Below, piece after piece: positions 14,283 to 21,849 of a DNA stretch of 34,261 nucleotides. Location: assembly GCA_047605605.1 (NCBI GenBank), contig JASGFG010000038.1, forward strand, positions 1 through 34,261, read 5' to 3'. The notes under the pieces are model-generated. The model searched no databases and was not told where the DNA came from. It was given only the letters and a program-made list of their open reading frames with translations. The translations under genes were made by a program, and so were the position numbers. Position 1 is the stretch's first letter. Every line of letters begins with the position of its first letter. This stretch comes from JAATGA01 sp047605605. GTDB lineage: Bacteria; Pseudomonadota; Alphaproteobacteria; Rhodobacterales; Rhodobacteraceae.

Positions 14283-15329
14283 TCAGCCGCCTTTGCCCGG
14301 AATCAGCAGCGACGCATCGCCATAGGAAAAGAACCGATACCCCTGCCGCACCGCATGGGCATAGACGGCGCGCATCCGGTCCACCCCCATCAGCGCCGAC
14401 ACCAGCATCAGCAGCGTCGATTTCGGCAGGTGGAAATTCGTCATCAGCGCATCGGTGACGCGGAACCGATAACCGGGATAGATGAAGATGTCGGTCGGCC
14501 CGCGCCAGGGCTGCATCACGCCATCCGGGCTGGCCGCACTTTCGATCAGGCGCAGCGCGGTCGTGCCCACGGGAATGATCCGCCCGCCCGCCGCACGGGT
14601 GGCGTTGATCTCGGCTGCCGCCGCCGTCGTCACCTCGCCCCATTCGGCGTGCATCCGGTGGGTCGCCACATCCTCGACCTTGACCGGCAGGAAGGTGCCC
14701 GCGCCGACGTGCAGCGTCACCTCGGTCCGTTCGACGCCCTTGGCCGCCAGCGCGGCCAGCAGCCCGTCGTCGAAATGCAGCGAGGCGGTCGGCGCCGCCA
14801 CCGCCCCCGAATGGCGGGCAAAGACCGGCTGGTAATCGGTGTTGTCGGCCTCGTCCGCCGGGCGGCGCGCGGCGATATAGGGGGGCAGCGGCATCTGCCC
14901 GGCCTCGGCCAGGGCGGCATCGAAATCACCGCCTGTCAGGTTGAACTCCAGCCGCAGGTCGGTTTCGCCTTTTTCGGCCACCACCGCCGACAGGCGGGGG
15001 GAAAACACGATCTCCTCGCCCTCGCGCAGCTTGCGCAGCGGCTTGGCCAGCGCCAGCCACCCCTCGGCGCGCGGTTCCAGCAGCGTCACCTCGACGCGCG
15101 CCACCGCCTCTCCCCGCCTGCGGTGGCCGGTCAGCCGTGCCGGGATCACCCTGGTGTTGTTCACCACCAGCCGGTCGCCCGGGCGGAACTGGTCGACCAG
15201 ATCGGCCACGGTCAGGTCGCGGATCGCATCGCCCTCGGCCACCAGCAGGCGCGCGGAGGACCGCGGCCGCGCGGGCCGCGTGGCGATCAGATGCTCGGGC
15301 AGGTCGAAATCGAAATCGGACAGTTTCAT
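14283..15329 (-). CDS. queA: S-adenosylmethionine:tRNA ribosyltransferase-isomerase
   Basis: The 348-residue enzyme transfers and isomerises the ribosyl moiety of SAM to preQ1 in tRNA, making epoxyqueuosine at the wobble position of Asp, Asn, His and Tyr tRNAs. Family hallmarks are the N-terminal MKLSDFDFDLPEHLIATRP, the RLTGHRR and LHVGAGTFLPVKVEDVATHRMHAEW motifs and the C-terminal IYPGYRFRVTDALMTNFHLPKSTLLMLVSAL. Length is normal. Its ATG overlaps the stop of the upstream AsmA-like gene as ATGA (15326-15329), so it is translationally coupled to it. No tgt gene is in the window; in many bacteria it is nearby. Confidence 0.97.
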   Translation of the reverse strand: MKLSDFDFDLPEHLIATRPARPRSSARLLVAEGDAIRDLTVADLVDQFRPGDRLVVNNTRVIPARLTGHRRRGEAVARVEVTLLEPRAEGWLALAKPLRKLREGEEIVFSPRLSAVVAEKGETDLRLEFNLTGGDFDAALAEAGQMPLPPYIAARRPADEADNTDYQPVFARHSGAVAAPTASLHFDDGLLAALAAKGVERTEVTLHVGAGTFLPVKVEDVATHRMHAEWGEVTTAAAAEINATRAAGGRIIPVGTTALRLIESAASPDGVMQPWRGPTDIFIYPGYRFRVTDALMTNFHLPKSTLLMLVSALMGVDRMRAVYAHAVRQGYRFFSYGDASLLIPGKGG

Positions 15330-18300
15330 TCGCCTGCCTTAACCCCCGGCGGCGGCTGACGGAAGATCTCGCGGAACATGCCGGGCGTCAGGATCGACAG
15401 CGGGTTCACCGAAATCTCCGGCCGTCCCGCCGTGCCGCGCAGCCGGTAGTTGAAGCCGAACAGCCCCTCGCCCCGCTTGCTGAAGATCTGGCCGATGCCG
15501 TTCAGCAGATAGATGGGCGAGATCACGCCCTGCATGTCCAGCGCCTTGGTCGCCATCGTATAGCTGCCCGCCAGCGACACGCCCAACGATGCCCCGACCG
15601 CCGCGCCGCGCGTGACGACCACCCGTTCCGGCGTCAGCACGAAGGACGCATCCGCCTGGTTGAAAACGATCCCCTCGCCGTTCAACTGTTCCAGCAGGCC
15701 GACGACGCTGATCGCGTTCAGCAGTTCCGCCAGAACCGAGGCATTCCTGACCCGCACCTTGCGGATGGTGGCCGCGCCGTCATAGGACTGCGGCGCATCG
15801 CGCGGCACCAGTTGCAGGTCCAGCGAACCGCCCGCCGCGCTGGAGAATATGCCCGCCGCCGCCAGCGTTGCCCCCGCATCGTCGGATTGCACCCTGACCC
15901 CCGTGCCGCCGTTCATCGGCACCACGGTTCCGGCGACGGCCGCGCCCGCGGCGCTGTTGACGCGGGCGGTGAAATTGCCGTTCAGGCCGCCGCGGGTGGA
16001 AAAGCGGCCGCGAAACCCGGTCAGCGCGATCCCCTCGCTGACGATCAGGCGGTCCAGCGCGGCGGTGATCGAGGTGCCGCCCCCCGCCGGTTTGCCGCCC
16101 CGGCCGCCGCTGTCCAGCCTGCGCAGGTCGACCTGTCCGCCGGTCACGGCGATGTCGGGCGCGCGGCCCTTGCCGTTGCCGTGCAGTTCCACCGGCGCAT
16201 CCAGCCAGCCGCCGATCCGCACCCGGCCGAATTGCGCGGTATCCAGCCCGTTCGCCCCCAGCCGGATCGACCCCTCGGCCTTCAGCCCGGCCGCATCCAT
16301 TGCAATGCGGTCCACCTGCGGCGGCTTCGACAGGGTGGCGGCGATCTCCAGCCGCCCCCGCGTGTCGCGCCCCTTGGACCAGCCGATGTCGGGCAGCGAC
16401 AGGGCAAGGCCGCCCAGGTCGGACACCAGCGTCATCCGCCCCGGCTCGCCCTTGGCAAAGTCGATGCCGACCTGCCCCTTGCCCGCGCCTGCCACCATGC
16501 CGTCGGGCAGGCCCAGATCGAACTCTTCCACCGTCGCGGGCGACAGTTCGACCGTGCCCTCCAGATGCGAGCGGCCCTTGGCCTCGGGACCGAAGGGCAG
16601 GCTGAAGGCCATGTCAAAGCCGACCGCGCCGATCTGCCCCGGCCCGGTGATGCGCAGCCCGGTGCGATCCGCCGCCACCTCCAGCCGGTCCGCGGTGATG
16701 ATCTTGCCGGGCACCAGCTTGTCCGACCGCAGGCCGGTGGCAAAGCCCGCCACGGTGAAATCCACCTCGGGCGGCGTCACCTTGGGCTTGAGGGGCACGA
16801 CCAGCCGGGTATCCATCTGCGCCCGCCCCTCGGCCAGATCGACGGGACGGTCGGCCTTGGTCAGAAAGCCGAAGGGCGGCTGGTCCAGCAGCGACAGCGC
16901 CGCGGTGACGGTGCTGTCGGTCAGCAGATGGATCTGTGCCTCGGCCGGTTTGCGCGTGATGTCGGGCACCTGAAAGACCGACCCCGACACGCCGATCGGC
17001 CCGCCCGCGGGCGGCGCGACCTCGCCACGCGAGACGACCATCGTATAGGTCTTGCCCGCGATGGTGGCATAGCCATGCGCCCGGCGGATCGGCGGCAGGG
17101 TCTTGATGAACCGCACCTCGCCTTCCGAGAAATCGTAGGACAGGGCCAGCCGCGGCTCGGCCCCGGGGGCCAGGCGCAGGCTGCTTTGCAGGTTCGACAA
17201 TTCGCCGTCCAGCACGTTCTGGTCCAGCCATTCGCGGGTCTTGGCCACCAGCCGCACGGGCCAAAGCTGCAACAGCCGGTTGCGCCCGATATGGTTGGCG
17301 GCGAAATCCATGGCGACGGTCCAGCCCCCCGGCCCCGCGCCGACCTTGCCGGTGGCCGACAGGTGCGTGTCGCCCTCGCCCGTCAGCGACAGCTGGCCCA
17401 CGTCGACCGCAAAGGGATCGGTCCGCAGCCGCAGGTCCACCGCGCCCTGATCGAAGATGACCGGGGTTTCAAAGACCCCCGCGGGGTCGACCATCACCTT
17501 GGAAAAGGCGATCTGGGTGACAAAGGCCGCGGGCAGGCGGCCACCAAGCGCCCCGGTCATCGGCTGGCCCGCGCCATCCACCAGATCGGCATGACCGGCG
17601 GCGTGAAGCCGCAGCGACGGGCTTTCCACCGCGATCTCGGTCAGGTTCACCCGGCCCCGGTCCTGATCATAGCCCAGCGTGACCGCCGCGCGGGAAAAGG
17701 CGATCGGCGGCGTGTCCGGCAGCGGCTTCAGCGCCCCGGCCCCGATCTCGAACCGGCCCAGCAGGTCGGAGACACCATTGCCTTCCAGCGTGGCGCTGAT
17801 CTCGCCCGACAGCGGCGCATCCAGCGCGGCCAGCCAGCCCAGAGGGGCGGCCTGCGCCGCAAGATCGGCCGCCGCAATCTGTTCGACCGAGGCCGTCACC
17901 CGTGCCAGCGGCTTGCCCTTGGCGCTGACCGCGACCAGCCTTGCCCGCGCCGGGCTGGTGCCGCCGACCAGCGACATCGACAGTTCGGCCGCCACCTCGT
18001 CGGCGCGGTTGTCCAGCGTCAGCCGCCCGTCGCCGATTTCCCAGCTGCGGCCGGTGCGGTCGTCCTCCATCCGCAGGGTCAGGGCATCGGCCTCGACCCG
18101 TTCCAGCCTTGAAAGGCCGGGCTGGGCAAAGGCGTTGTCGATAGCATCCAGCAACGCGGCAAAGCTGTCGAGCTGCGCCCCCTGCCCCGCCCCCAGCGAG
18201 ATGTCGAACCGCCCCTGCGCATCGCGGCGGACGGCGATGCGCGCGCCGGTCAGCCGCAGGTCGCGGGGCAAAAGCCGGCCTTGCAGCGCCGATGCGCCGT

Positions 18301-18751
18301 CAAAGGCCAGCCGCAGGTCGGGCAGGACCAGCAGCGCCTCGCCCCCGCCCTGCATCAGCCGCAGGTCGGTGATGCGCAGCCGCGGTTCCCAATCCTGATC
18401 GACCATCACCTCGATCCCGCCCAGCGACACCGCGCCGCCGGGCAGCGCGGGGCCAAGGGCGGCATTCGCCCGCGCCTCGGCCTCGGCCACGGCCCAGACC
18501 GGCAGGCGGATCGGCCGCCCGGTCAGCGCCAGCGCCGCAAAGACCAGCACGCCCGCCAGCACCGCCAGAACCGCCAGCGACCACAGGCTGACCCGCACCA
18601 CACGCCGGCGGCGACGCGGGGCCGTGGCCGCGTCCGGGCCGCCCCGCGCCCCACCGTCCTGCGGGGAAAGCAGCGCCGGGTCCGAAGGCACAGCTGCATC
18701 GGGGGCTGCAAAAGCCCCCGCCGCCCCTTCCGCTTTCTGCGCCTGATCCAT
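15326..18751 (-). CDS. AsmA-like / DUF3971 envelope protein
   Basis: The 1141-residue protein has a cytoplasmic N-terminus rich in Ala and Pro with a basic patch (RRRRR near residue 46), one membrane segment at about 52-76, and a very long beta-rich periplasmic domain. It resembles the YhdP/AsmA/TamB group with DUF3971 and an AsmA-like C-terminus, marked by the closing segment GEGLFGFNYRLRGTAGRPEISVNPLSILTPGMFREIF. Members of this group form hydrophobic-groove rods thought to carry phospholipids between inner and outer membranes; that role is inferred here. The start at 18751 is chosen because the longer open frame upstream overlaps bcp on the other strand. It overlaps queA by ATGA. Confidence 0.85.
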   Translation of the reverse strand: MDQAQKAEGAAGAFAAPDAAVPSDPALLSPQDGGARGGPDAATAPRRRRRVVRVSLWSLAVLAVLAGVLVFAALALTGRPIRLPVWAVAEAEARANAALGPALPGGAVSLGGIEVMVDQDWEPRLRITDLRLMQGGGEALLVLPDLRLAFDGASALQGRLLPRDLRLTGARIAVRRDAQGRFDISLGAGQGAQLDSFAALLDAIDNAFAQPGLSRLERVEADALTLRMEDDRTGRSWEIGDGRLTLDNRADEVAAELSMSLVGGTSPARARLVAVSAKGKPLARVTASVEQIAAADLAAQAAPLGWLAALDAPLSGEISATLEGNGVSDLLGRFEIGAGALKPLPDTPPIAFSRAAVTLGYDQDRGRVNLTEIAVESPSLRLHAAGHADLVDGAGQPMTGALGGRLPAAFVTQIAFSKVMVDPAGVFETPVIFDQGAVDLRLRTDPFAVDVGQLSLTGEGDTHLSATGKVGAGPGGWTVAMDFAANHIGRNRLLQLWPVRLVAKTREWLDQNVLDGELSNLQSSLRLAPGAEPRLALSYDFSEGEVRFIKTLPPIRRAHGYATIAGKTYTMVVSRGEVAPPAGGPIGVSGSVFQVPDITRKPAEAQIHLLTDSTVTAALSLLDQPPFGFLTKADRPVDLAEGRAQMDTRLVVPLKPKVTPPEVDFTVAGFATGLRSDKLVPGKIITADRLEVAADRTGLRITGPGQIGAVGFDMAFSLPFGPEAKGRSHLEGTVELSPATVEEFDLGLPDGMVAGAGKGQVGIDFAKGEPGRMTLVSDLGGLALSLPDIGWSKGRDTRGRLEIAATLSKPPQVDRIAMDAAGLKAEGSIRLGANGLDTAQFGRVRIGGWLDAPVELHGNGKGRAPDIAVTGGQVDLRRLDSGGRGGKPAGGGTSITAALDRLIVSEGIALTGFRGRFSTRGGLNGNFTARVNSAAGAAVAGTVVPMNGGTGVRVQSDDAGATLAAAGIFSSAAGGSLDLQLVPRDAPQSYDGAATIRKVRVRNASVLAELLNAISVVGLLEQLNGEGIVFNQADASFVLTPERVVVTRGAAVGASLGVSLAGSYTMATKALDMQGVISPIYLLNGIGQIFSKRGEGLFGFNYRLRGTAGRPEISVNPLSILTPGMFREIFRQPPPGVKAGE

Positions 18752-18859
18752 CGCCCGCCCGTTCCGCCGGTCTGTCCGGCCCTTGCCTTTATCCTGCCCG
18801 CGCGACAGACAGAAGGCAAAGGGGCGTGACGGCCCCGCCCCCCAAGCGAGGAGCCGCCG

Positions 18860-19324
18860 ATGCTGTCCACAGGCGAAATTGCCCCCGATTTCACCCTGCC
18901 CGACGATGCGGGCACCCCAGTGACGCTCTCCGCCTTGCGGCCCGGCAAGGTGGTGATCTTCTTCTACCCCAAGGCCTCCACCCCTGCCTGCACGACCGAG
19001 GGGCTGGATTTTTCCGCCCGCGCCGGCGATTTCGCCAAGGCCGGAACCGCTGTGCTGGGCATCTCCAGGGACAGCATCCGCCGCCAGTGCAACTTTCGGG
19101 CCAGGAACGCCCTCACCATCCCGCTTTTGTCCGACGAAAACGGCACGGTCTGCCAGGATTGGGGCGTCTGGCAGGAAAAGCAGCTTTACGGAAAGCGATA
19201 CATGGGGATCGTGCGGTCGACCTTTCTGATCGACGGCGCGGGCCGCGTGGCGCAGGTCTGGTCCGACCTGCGGGTCAAGGGCCATGCCGACGAGGTTCTG
19301 GCCGCGGCGCGGGCCCTGGCATGA
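18860..19324 (+). CDS. bcp: Thioredoxin-dependent thiol peroxidase (Bcp/PrxQ)
   Basis: The 154-residue peroxiredoxin reduces hydrogen peroxide and organic hydroperoxides in the cytoplasm. The family N-terminus (GEIAPDFTLPDDAG) and active-site loop are present, with the peroxidatic Cys44 in ASTPACTTE (most relatives have TPGC). The usual resolving cysteine five residues later is replaced by Leu49. Cys77 (SIRRQCNF), 33 residues on, is near the place used as resolving cysteine in another PrxQ subgroup, so it may take that role. A GAGGAG ribosome site precedes the ATG. The stop overlaps the next gene's start (ATGA at 19321-19324). It is divergent from the AsmA-like gene. Confidence 0.92.
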   Translation: MLSTGEIAPDFTLPDDAGTPVTLSALRPGKVVIFFYPKASTPACTTEGLDFSARAGDFAKAGTAVLGISRDSIRRQCNFRARNALTIPLLSDENGTVCQDWGVWQEKQLYGKRYMGIVRSTFLIDGAGRVAQVWSDLRVKGHADEVLAAARALA

Positions 19325-20136
19325 CGACGCTGGCGGAGATGGCGGTTCAGGTGCTGACGACCGCAGACGGGCGCGAAAAGACGGCGCTTGGCCGCAAACA
19401 TGCGGCGGCCTGGTTCGTCGCCCGTGCCGCGGGCGATGCGATTCCCGTGGGGCAGGCGCAGCCGCCGCTGCGCCCCGCCCGCCCGGCGCGCCCCGAGCTT
19501 TTGCCGCCGCGCGACGTGCCGCGCCGCCGTCCCGGCTCGGCACAGGGGCGGATCGCGCTGCTGCATTCGCTGGCCCATATCGAACTGAACGCAGTCGATC
19601 TGCACTGGGACATCATCGCCCGGTTCACCGACGTGCCCTTTCCGCCCGGCTTTTACGACGACTGGGTCAAGGCCGCGGACGAAGAGGCCAATCATTTCAA
19701 CCTGATCGCCGACTGTCTCGAGGCGATGGGATCGCATTACGGCGCCCTGCCCGCCCATGCCGGGATGTGGCGCGCGGCCGAGGATACGGCGGGCGACATC
19801 CTGGGCCGGCTGGCCGTCGTGCCCATGGTGCTGGAGGCGCGGGGCCTGGACGTGACGCCGGGCATGATCGAGATCTTCCGCAAGGCGGGCGAGCCACAGG
19901 CCCTTGCCGCGCTGGAGGTGATCTATGCCGAGGAGGTCGGTCATGTCGCCTATGGGTCCAAATGGTTCAACTGGCTGTGCGGCCGCGACGGGCTGGACCC
20001 GAAGGATGTGTTCCACGATCTGGTGCGCAAATATTTTCACGGCGCGCTGAAGCCGCCCTTCAACGAGGAAAAGCGCGCCGAAGCCGGTTTGCCGCCCGAT
20101 TTCTACTGGCCGCTGGCGGACGGATACGACGATTGA
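19321..20136 (+). CDS. DUF455 ferritin-like protein
   Basis: The 271-residue protein matches the DUF455 family, which has a ferritin-like four-helix di-metal fold. Candidate carboxylate and histidine ligands appear in the expected helices: LAHIELNAVDLHWD (about 83-98), DEEANHFNLIADCLE and YAEEVGHVAYGSKWF. Function is not established; some relatives are annotated as associated with rRNA-processing genes or metal oxidation. Translation is coupled to bcp by a four-base overlap, which suggests a role in peroxide or metal homeostasis, but that is inference. A residue 45-70 segment is rich in Pro and Arg and probably forms a linker. A hairpin follows the stop. Confidence 0.85.
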   Translation: MTTLAEMAVQVLTTADGREKTALGRKHAAAWFVARAAGDAIPVGQAQPPLRPARPARPELLPPRDVPRRRPGSAQGRIALLHSLAHIELNAVDLHWDIIARFTDVPFPPGFYDDWVKAADEEANHFNLIADCLEAMGSHYGALPAHAGMWRAAEDTAGDILGRLAVVPMVLEARGLDVTPGMIEIFRKAGEPQALAALEVIYAEEVGHVAYGSKWFNWLCGRDGLDPKDVFHDLVRKYFHGALKPPFNEEKRAEAGLPPDFYWPLADGYDD

Positions 20137-20141
20137 ATTGC

Positions 20142-20158
20142 GCGGGCTTTCAGCCCGC
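20142..20158 (+). terminator. Terminator-like hairpin after the bcp-DUF455 operon
   Basis: GCGGGCT (20142-20148) pairs perfectly with AGCCCGC (20152-20158) around a TTC loop, six bases after the stop. The following sequence is only mildly T-rich. Confidence 0.5.
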
Positions 20159-20204
20159 ACACCGTTTGTCTCGCCTGCGCGCGGACGCGCTCCGGCTCGG
20201 GTTG

Positions 20205-20237
20205 CCTCCGGCGGGAGTATTTCGGAAAGGGAAAGAC
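20205..20237 (+). repeat. Intergenic element copy
   Basis: CCTCCGGCGGGAGTATTT followed by CGGAAAGGGAAAGA closely matches the plus-oriented copy at 410-450, including the CCTCCGG preceding it. It lies between DUF455 and the convergent thioesterase gene. Confidence 0.65.
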
Positions 20238-20312
20238 GGGCGCGGGCGGGTCAGGCGCTGGCCGGTGATGCCGACATGGCCCATCACCGGGGAAAGCCGG
20301 GCGCGGGTGGGG

Positions 20313-20699
20313 TCAGGCGGGATCGACCGGCCTCGGGCGACCCTGGCCGTCGACGGCGACCATGGTGAAACGCGCCTCGGTCACCCTTTCGCGCTGCTGC
20401 GAAAGTTGGCGGCGCACCCAGGCCTCGATGCGGATGGTCATCGAGGTGCGGCCCAGCCGGTCGATGGCGGTATAGACGCACAGCGTGTCGCCGACCCGGA
20501 CCGGCTGGCGAAAGACGATGCCGTCGGCGGCGACCGTCACCACCCGGCCCCCGGCCCGTTCGGCGGCGCGGATGGCGGCGGCAAGGTCCATCTGCGACAT
20601 GACCCAGCCGCCGAAGATGTCGCCCGCGGCATTGGTATCGGCGGGCATGGCCAGCGTGCGCAGCGTCAGCTCCATCCCCTGCGGGGCGTCGTCGGTCAT
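20313..20699 (-). CDS. Acyl-CoA thioesterase, YciA-like hotdog protein
   Basis: The 128-residue protein is a single hotdog domain of the YciA/BACH type, which hydrolyses acyl-CoAs of various lengths. The diagnostic segment MPADTNAAGDIFGGWVMSQMDLAAAIRA contains the Asn/Asp pair that positions water for attack, and the FRQPVRVGDTLCVY strand follows the family. The ATG at 20699 overlaps the stop of the upstream sufE gene as ATGA, so the two are translationally coupled. Why a thioesterase should be coupled to sufE is not apparent; the pairing may only reflect operon packing. Confidence 0.88.
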   Translation of the reverse strand: MTDDAPQGMELTLRTLAMPADTNAAGDIFGGWVMSQMDLAAAIRAAERAGGRVVTVAADGIVFRQPVRVGDTLCVYTAIDRLGRTSMTIRIEAWVRRQLSQQRERVTEARFTMVAVDGQGRPRPVDPA

Positions 20700-21109
20700 C
20701 GGCCCTCTCCCGCCGCGACGGCGCGCAGGCGCGCGACCATCGCCCGCAGCCCGTTCGACCGCTGCGAGGACAGGTGTTCGTCCAGCCCCAGCCGCGCGAG
20801 TTCGCCGGGCGCATCGACGCGCGCCGCCTCGGCCGGCGTCAGGCCGGAATAAAGCGCGTGCAGGATGGCGATCAGCCCGCGCACGATCATCGCATCGCTG
20901 TCGCCCTGAAAGTCGAACCGCCCCGCGTCGATCACCGGCCGCAGCCAGACCTGGCTGGCGCAGCCCTCGACCTTGTAGGCCGCGACCTTGAAACTGTCGT
21001 CCAGCGGCGGCATCGCCCGGCCCAGTTCGATGACATGGCGATAGCGGTCTTCCCAGTCGTCCAGGAACTCGAATGTGTCGGCGATATCCTCGAAAGCGGG
21101 GGTGGCCAT
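20696..21109 (-). CDS. sufE: Cysteine desulfuration protein SufE
   Basis: The 137-residue protein accepts sulfur from the cysteine desulfurase SufS and passes it to the SufBCD scaffold for Fe-S cluster assembly. The sulfur-accepting Cys50 lies in the conserved VEGCASQVWL, next to YKV. The family's C-terminal RSNGLRAMVARLR is present. The ATG at 21109 (MATPAFEDIADTF) is chosen over an in-frame start eighteen codons upstream because it gives the normal N-terminus. The rest of the suf operon is not in the window. It overlaps the yciA-like gene downstream. Confidence 0.93.
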   Translation of the reverse strand: MATPAFEDIADTFEFLDDWEDRYRHVIELGRAMPPLDDSFKVAAYKVEGCASQVWLRPVIDAGRFDFQGDSDAMIVRGLIAILHALYSGLTPAEAARVDAPGELARLGLDEHLSSQRSNGLRAMVARLRAVAAGEGR

Positions 21110-21222
21110 GGCGTCCTCGTGATGCTTTCCCGGCAGGTAATCCCGCGCGGGGTCAAGGTCCACACCTTTTCAAACGCATCCGCATCGGCTAGCCAAGGGA
21201 AGGAACGACAAGGAACCCCCGG

Positions 21223-21669
21223 ATGCGCAGCCCGCTGATCGCCTGTCTCGCCCTGACGCTCGCCCTTGGCGGCTGCGGATCGCGGCTGAACCCGTTCAAC
21301 TGGTTCCACCGGGCCGAGCGGGTGGAAAGGGTGCAGGACACCCCCGAAACCGCTGCCGACAAGCGCCAGCTGATCCAGCAGGTCACGCATGTCACCTTCG
21401 ACCCTTATCCCGGCGGCGTGATCGTGCGCGCCACCGGCCTGCCCCCGACCCAGGGCTGGTGGGAGGCCGAGCTGGTGCCGCGCAAGGTGGATGAGGAGGG
21501 CGTGCTGGTCTACGACTTCCGCGTCTTTGCGCCGATGACGCAGCAATCCGTCAATACCCCGCGCTCGCGCGAGATCACGGCCGCGGCCTCGCTGTCGGAC
21601 TACAAGCTGGCGGGAATCAAGCGGGTCGTGGTCCAGGGCGAGGCGAACGCCCTCGGCTCCAGCCGCTGA
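21223..21669 (+). CDS. Small lipoprotein of unknown function
   Basis: The 148-residue product has a short signal peptide ending in a lipobox (LALGGC, acylated Cys18), so it should be a lipoprotein, probably outer-membrane since position +2 is Gly rather than Asp. After RLNPFNWF the chain has a beta-rich domain of about 90 residues (VTFDPYPGGVIVRATGLPPTQGWWEAEL...VYDFRVFAP) ending in RSREITAAASLSDYKL. I do not recognise a named family; it resembles conserved hypothetical lipoproteins of Rhodobacterales. An AAGGA ribosome site precedes the ATG. It stands alone, divergent from sufE and convergent with rnd. Confidence 0.8.
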   Translation: MRSPLIACLALTLALGGCGSRLNPFNWFHRAERVERVQDTPETAADKRQLIQQVTHVTFDPYPGGVIVRATGLPPTQGWWEAELVPRKVDEEGVLVYDFRVFAPMTQQSVNTPRSREITAAASLSDYKLAGIKRVVVQGEANALGSSR

Positions 21670-21732
21670 TCGGCGGCGACGGCACGGGCGCGCGGGGCCT
21701 TCCCCCGGGCGCCGCCCTGCCGAACCCCGTGC

Positions 21733-21819
21733 CCCCTTTTATCCTGGCCCAGATACCCTAGGCAGGGCGGCCATCGGTCCCGACCTATGGACGCCGGTGG
21801 GGTGCAAGACCCCTCCGGC
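21733..21819 (-). repeat. Intergenic element copy with hairpin after rnd
   Basis: On the minus strand an 11-bp stem with one mismatch (21793-21803 with 21809-21819) is followed by the tail GTATCTGGGCCAGGATAAAA at 21737-21757. It starts 30 bases after the rnd stop and separates rnd from the convergent lipoprotein gene, so it can serve as the rnd terminator. Confidence 0.65.
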
Positions 21820-21849
21820 GGCCGGCGAGGGGGCGCGTCGCGCCGGACG

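Noticed and set aside
15137..18112. A 991-codon open frame antisense to the AsmA-like gene
   Set aside because: It has the Arg/Gln/His/Pro-rich composition of a shadow frame in high-GC DNA, no ribosome site and no domain; the opposite strand has a clear family.
18752..19543. N-terminal extension of the AsmA-like protein to 1405 residues
   Set aside because: It would overlap bcp and DUF455 on the opposite strand and has no signal or domain; the ATG at 18751 is followed by a natural N-terminus.
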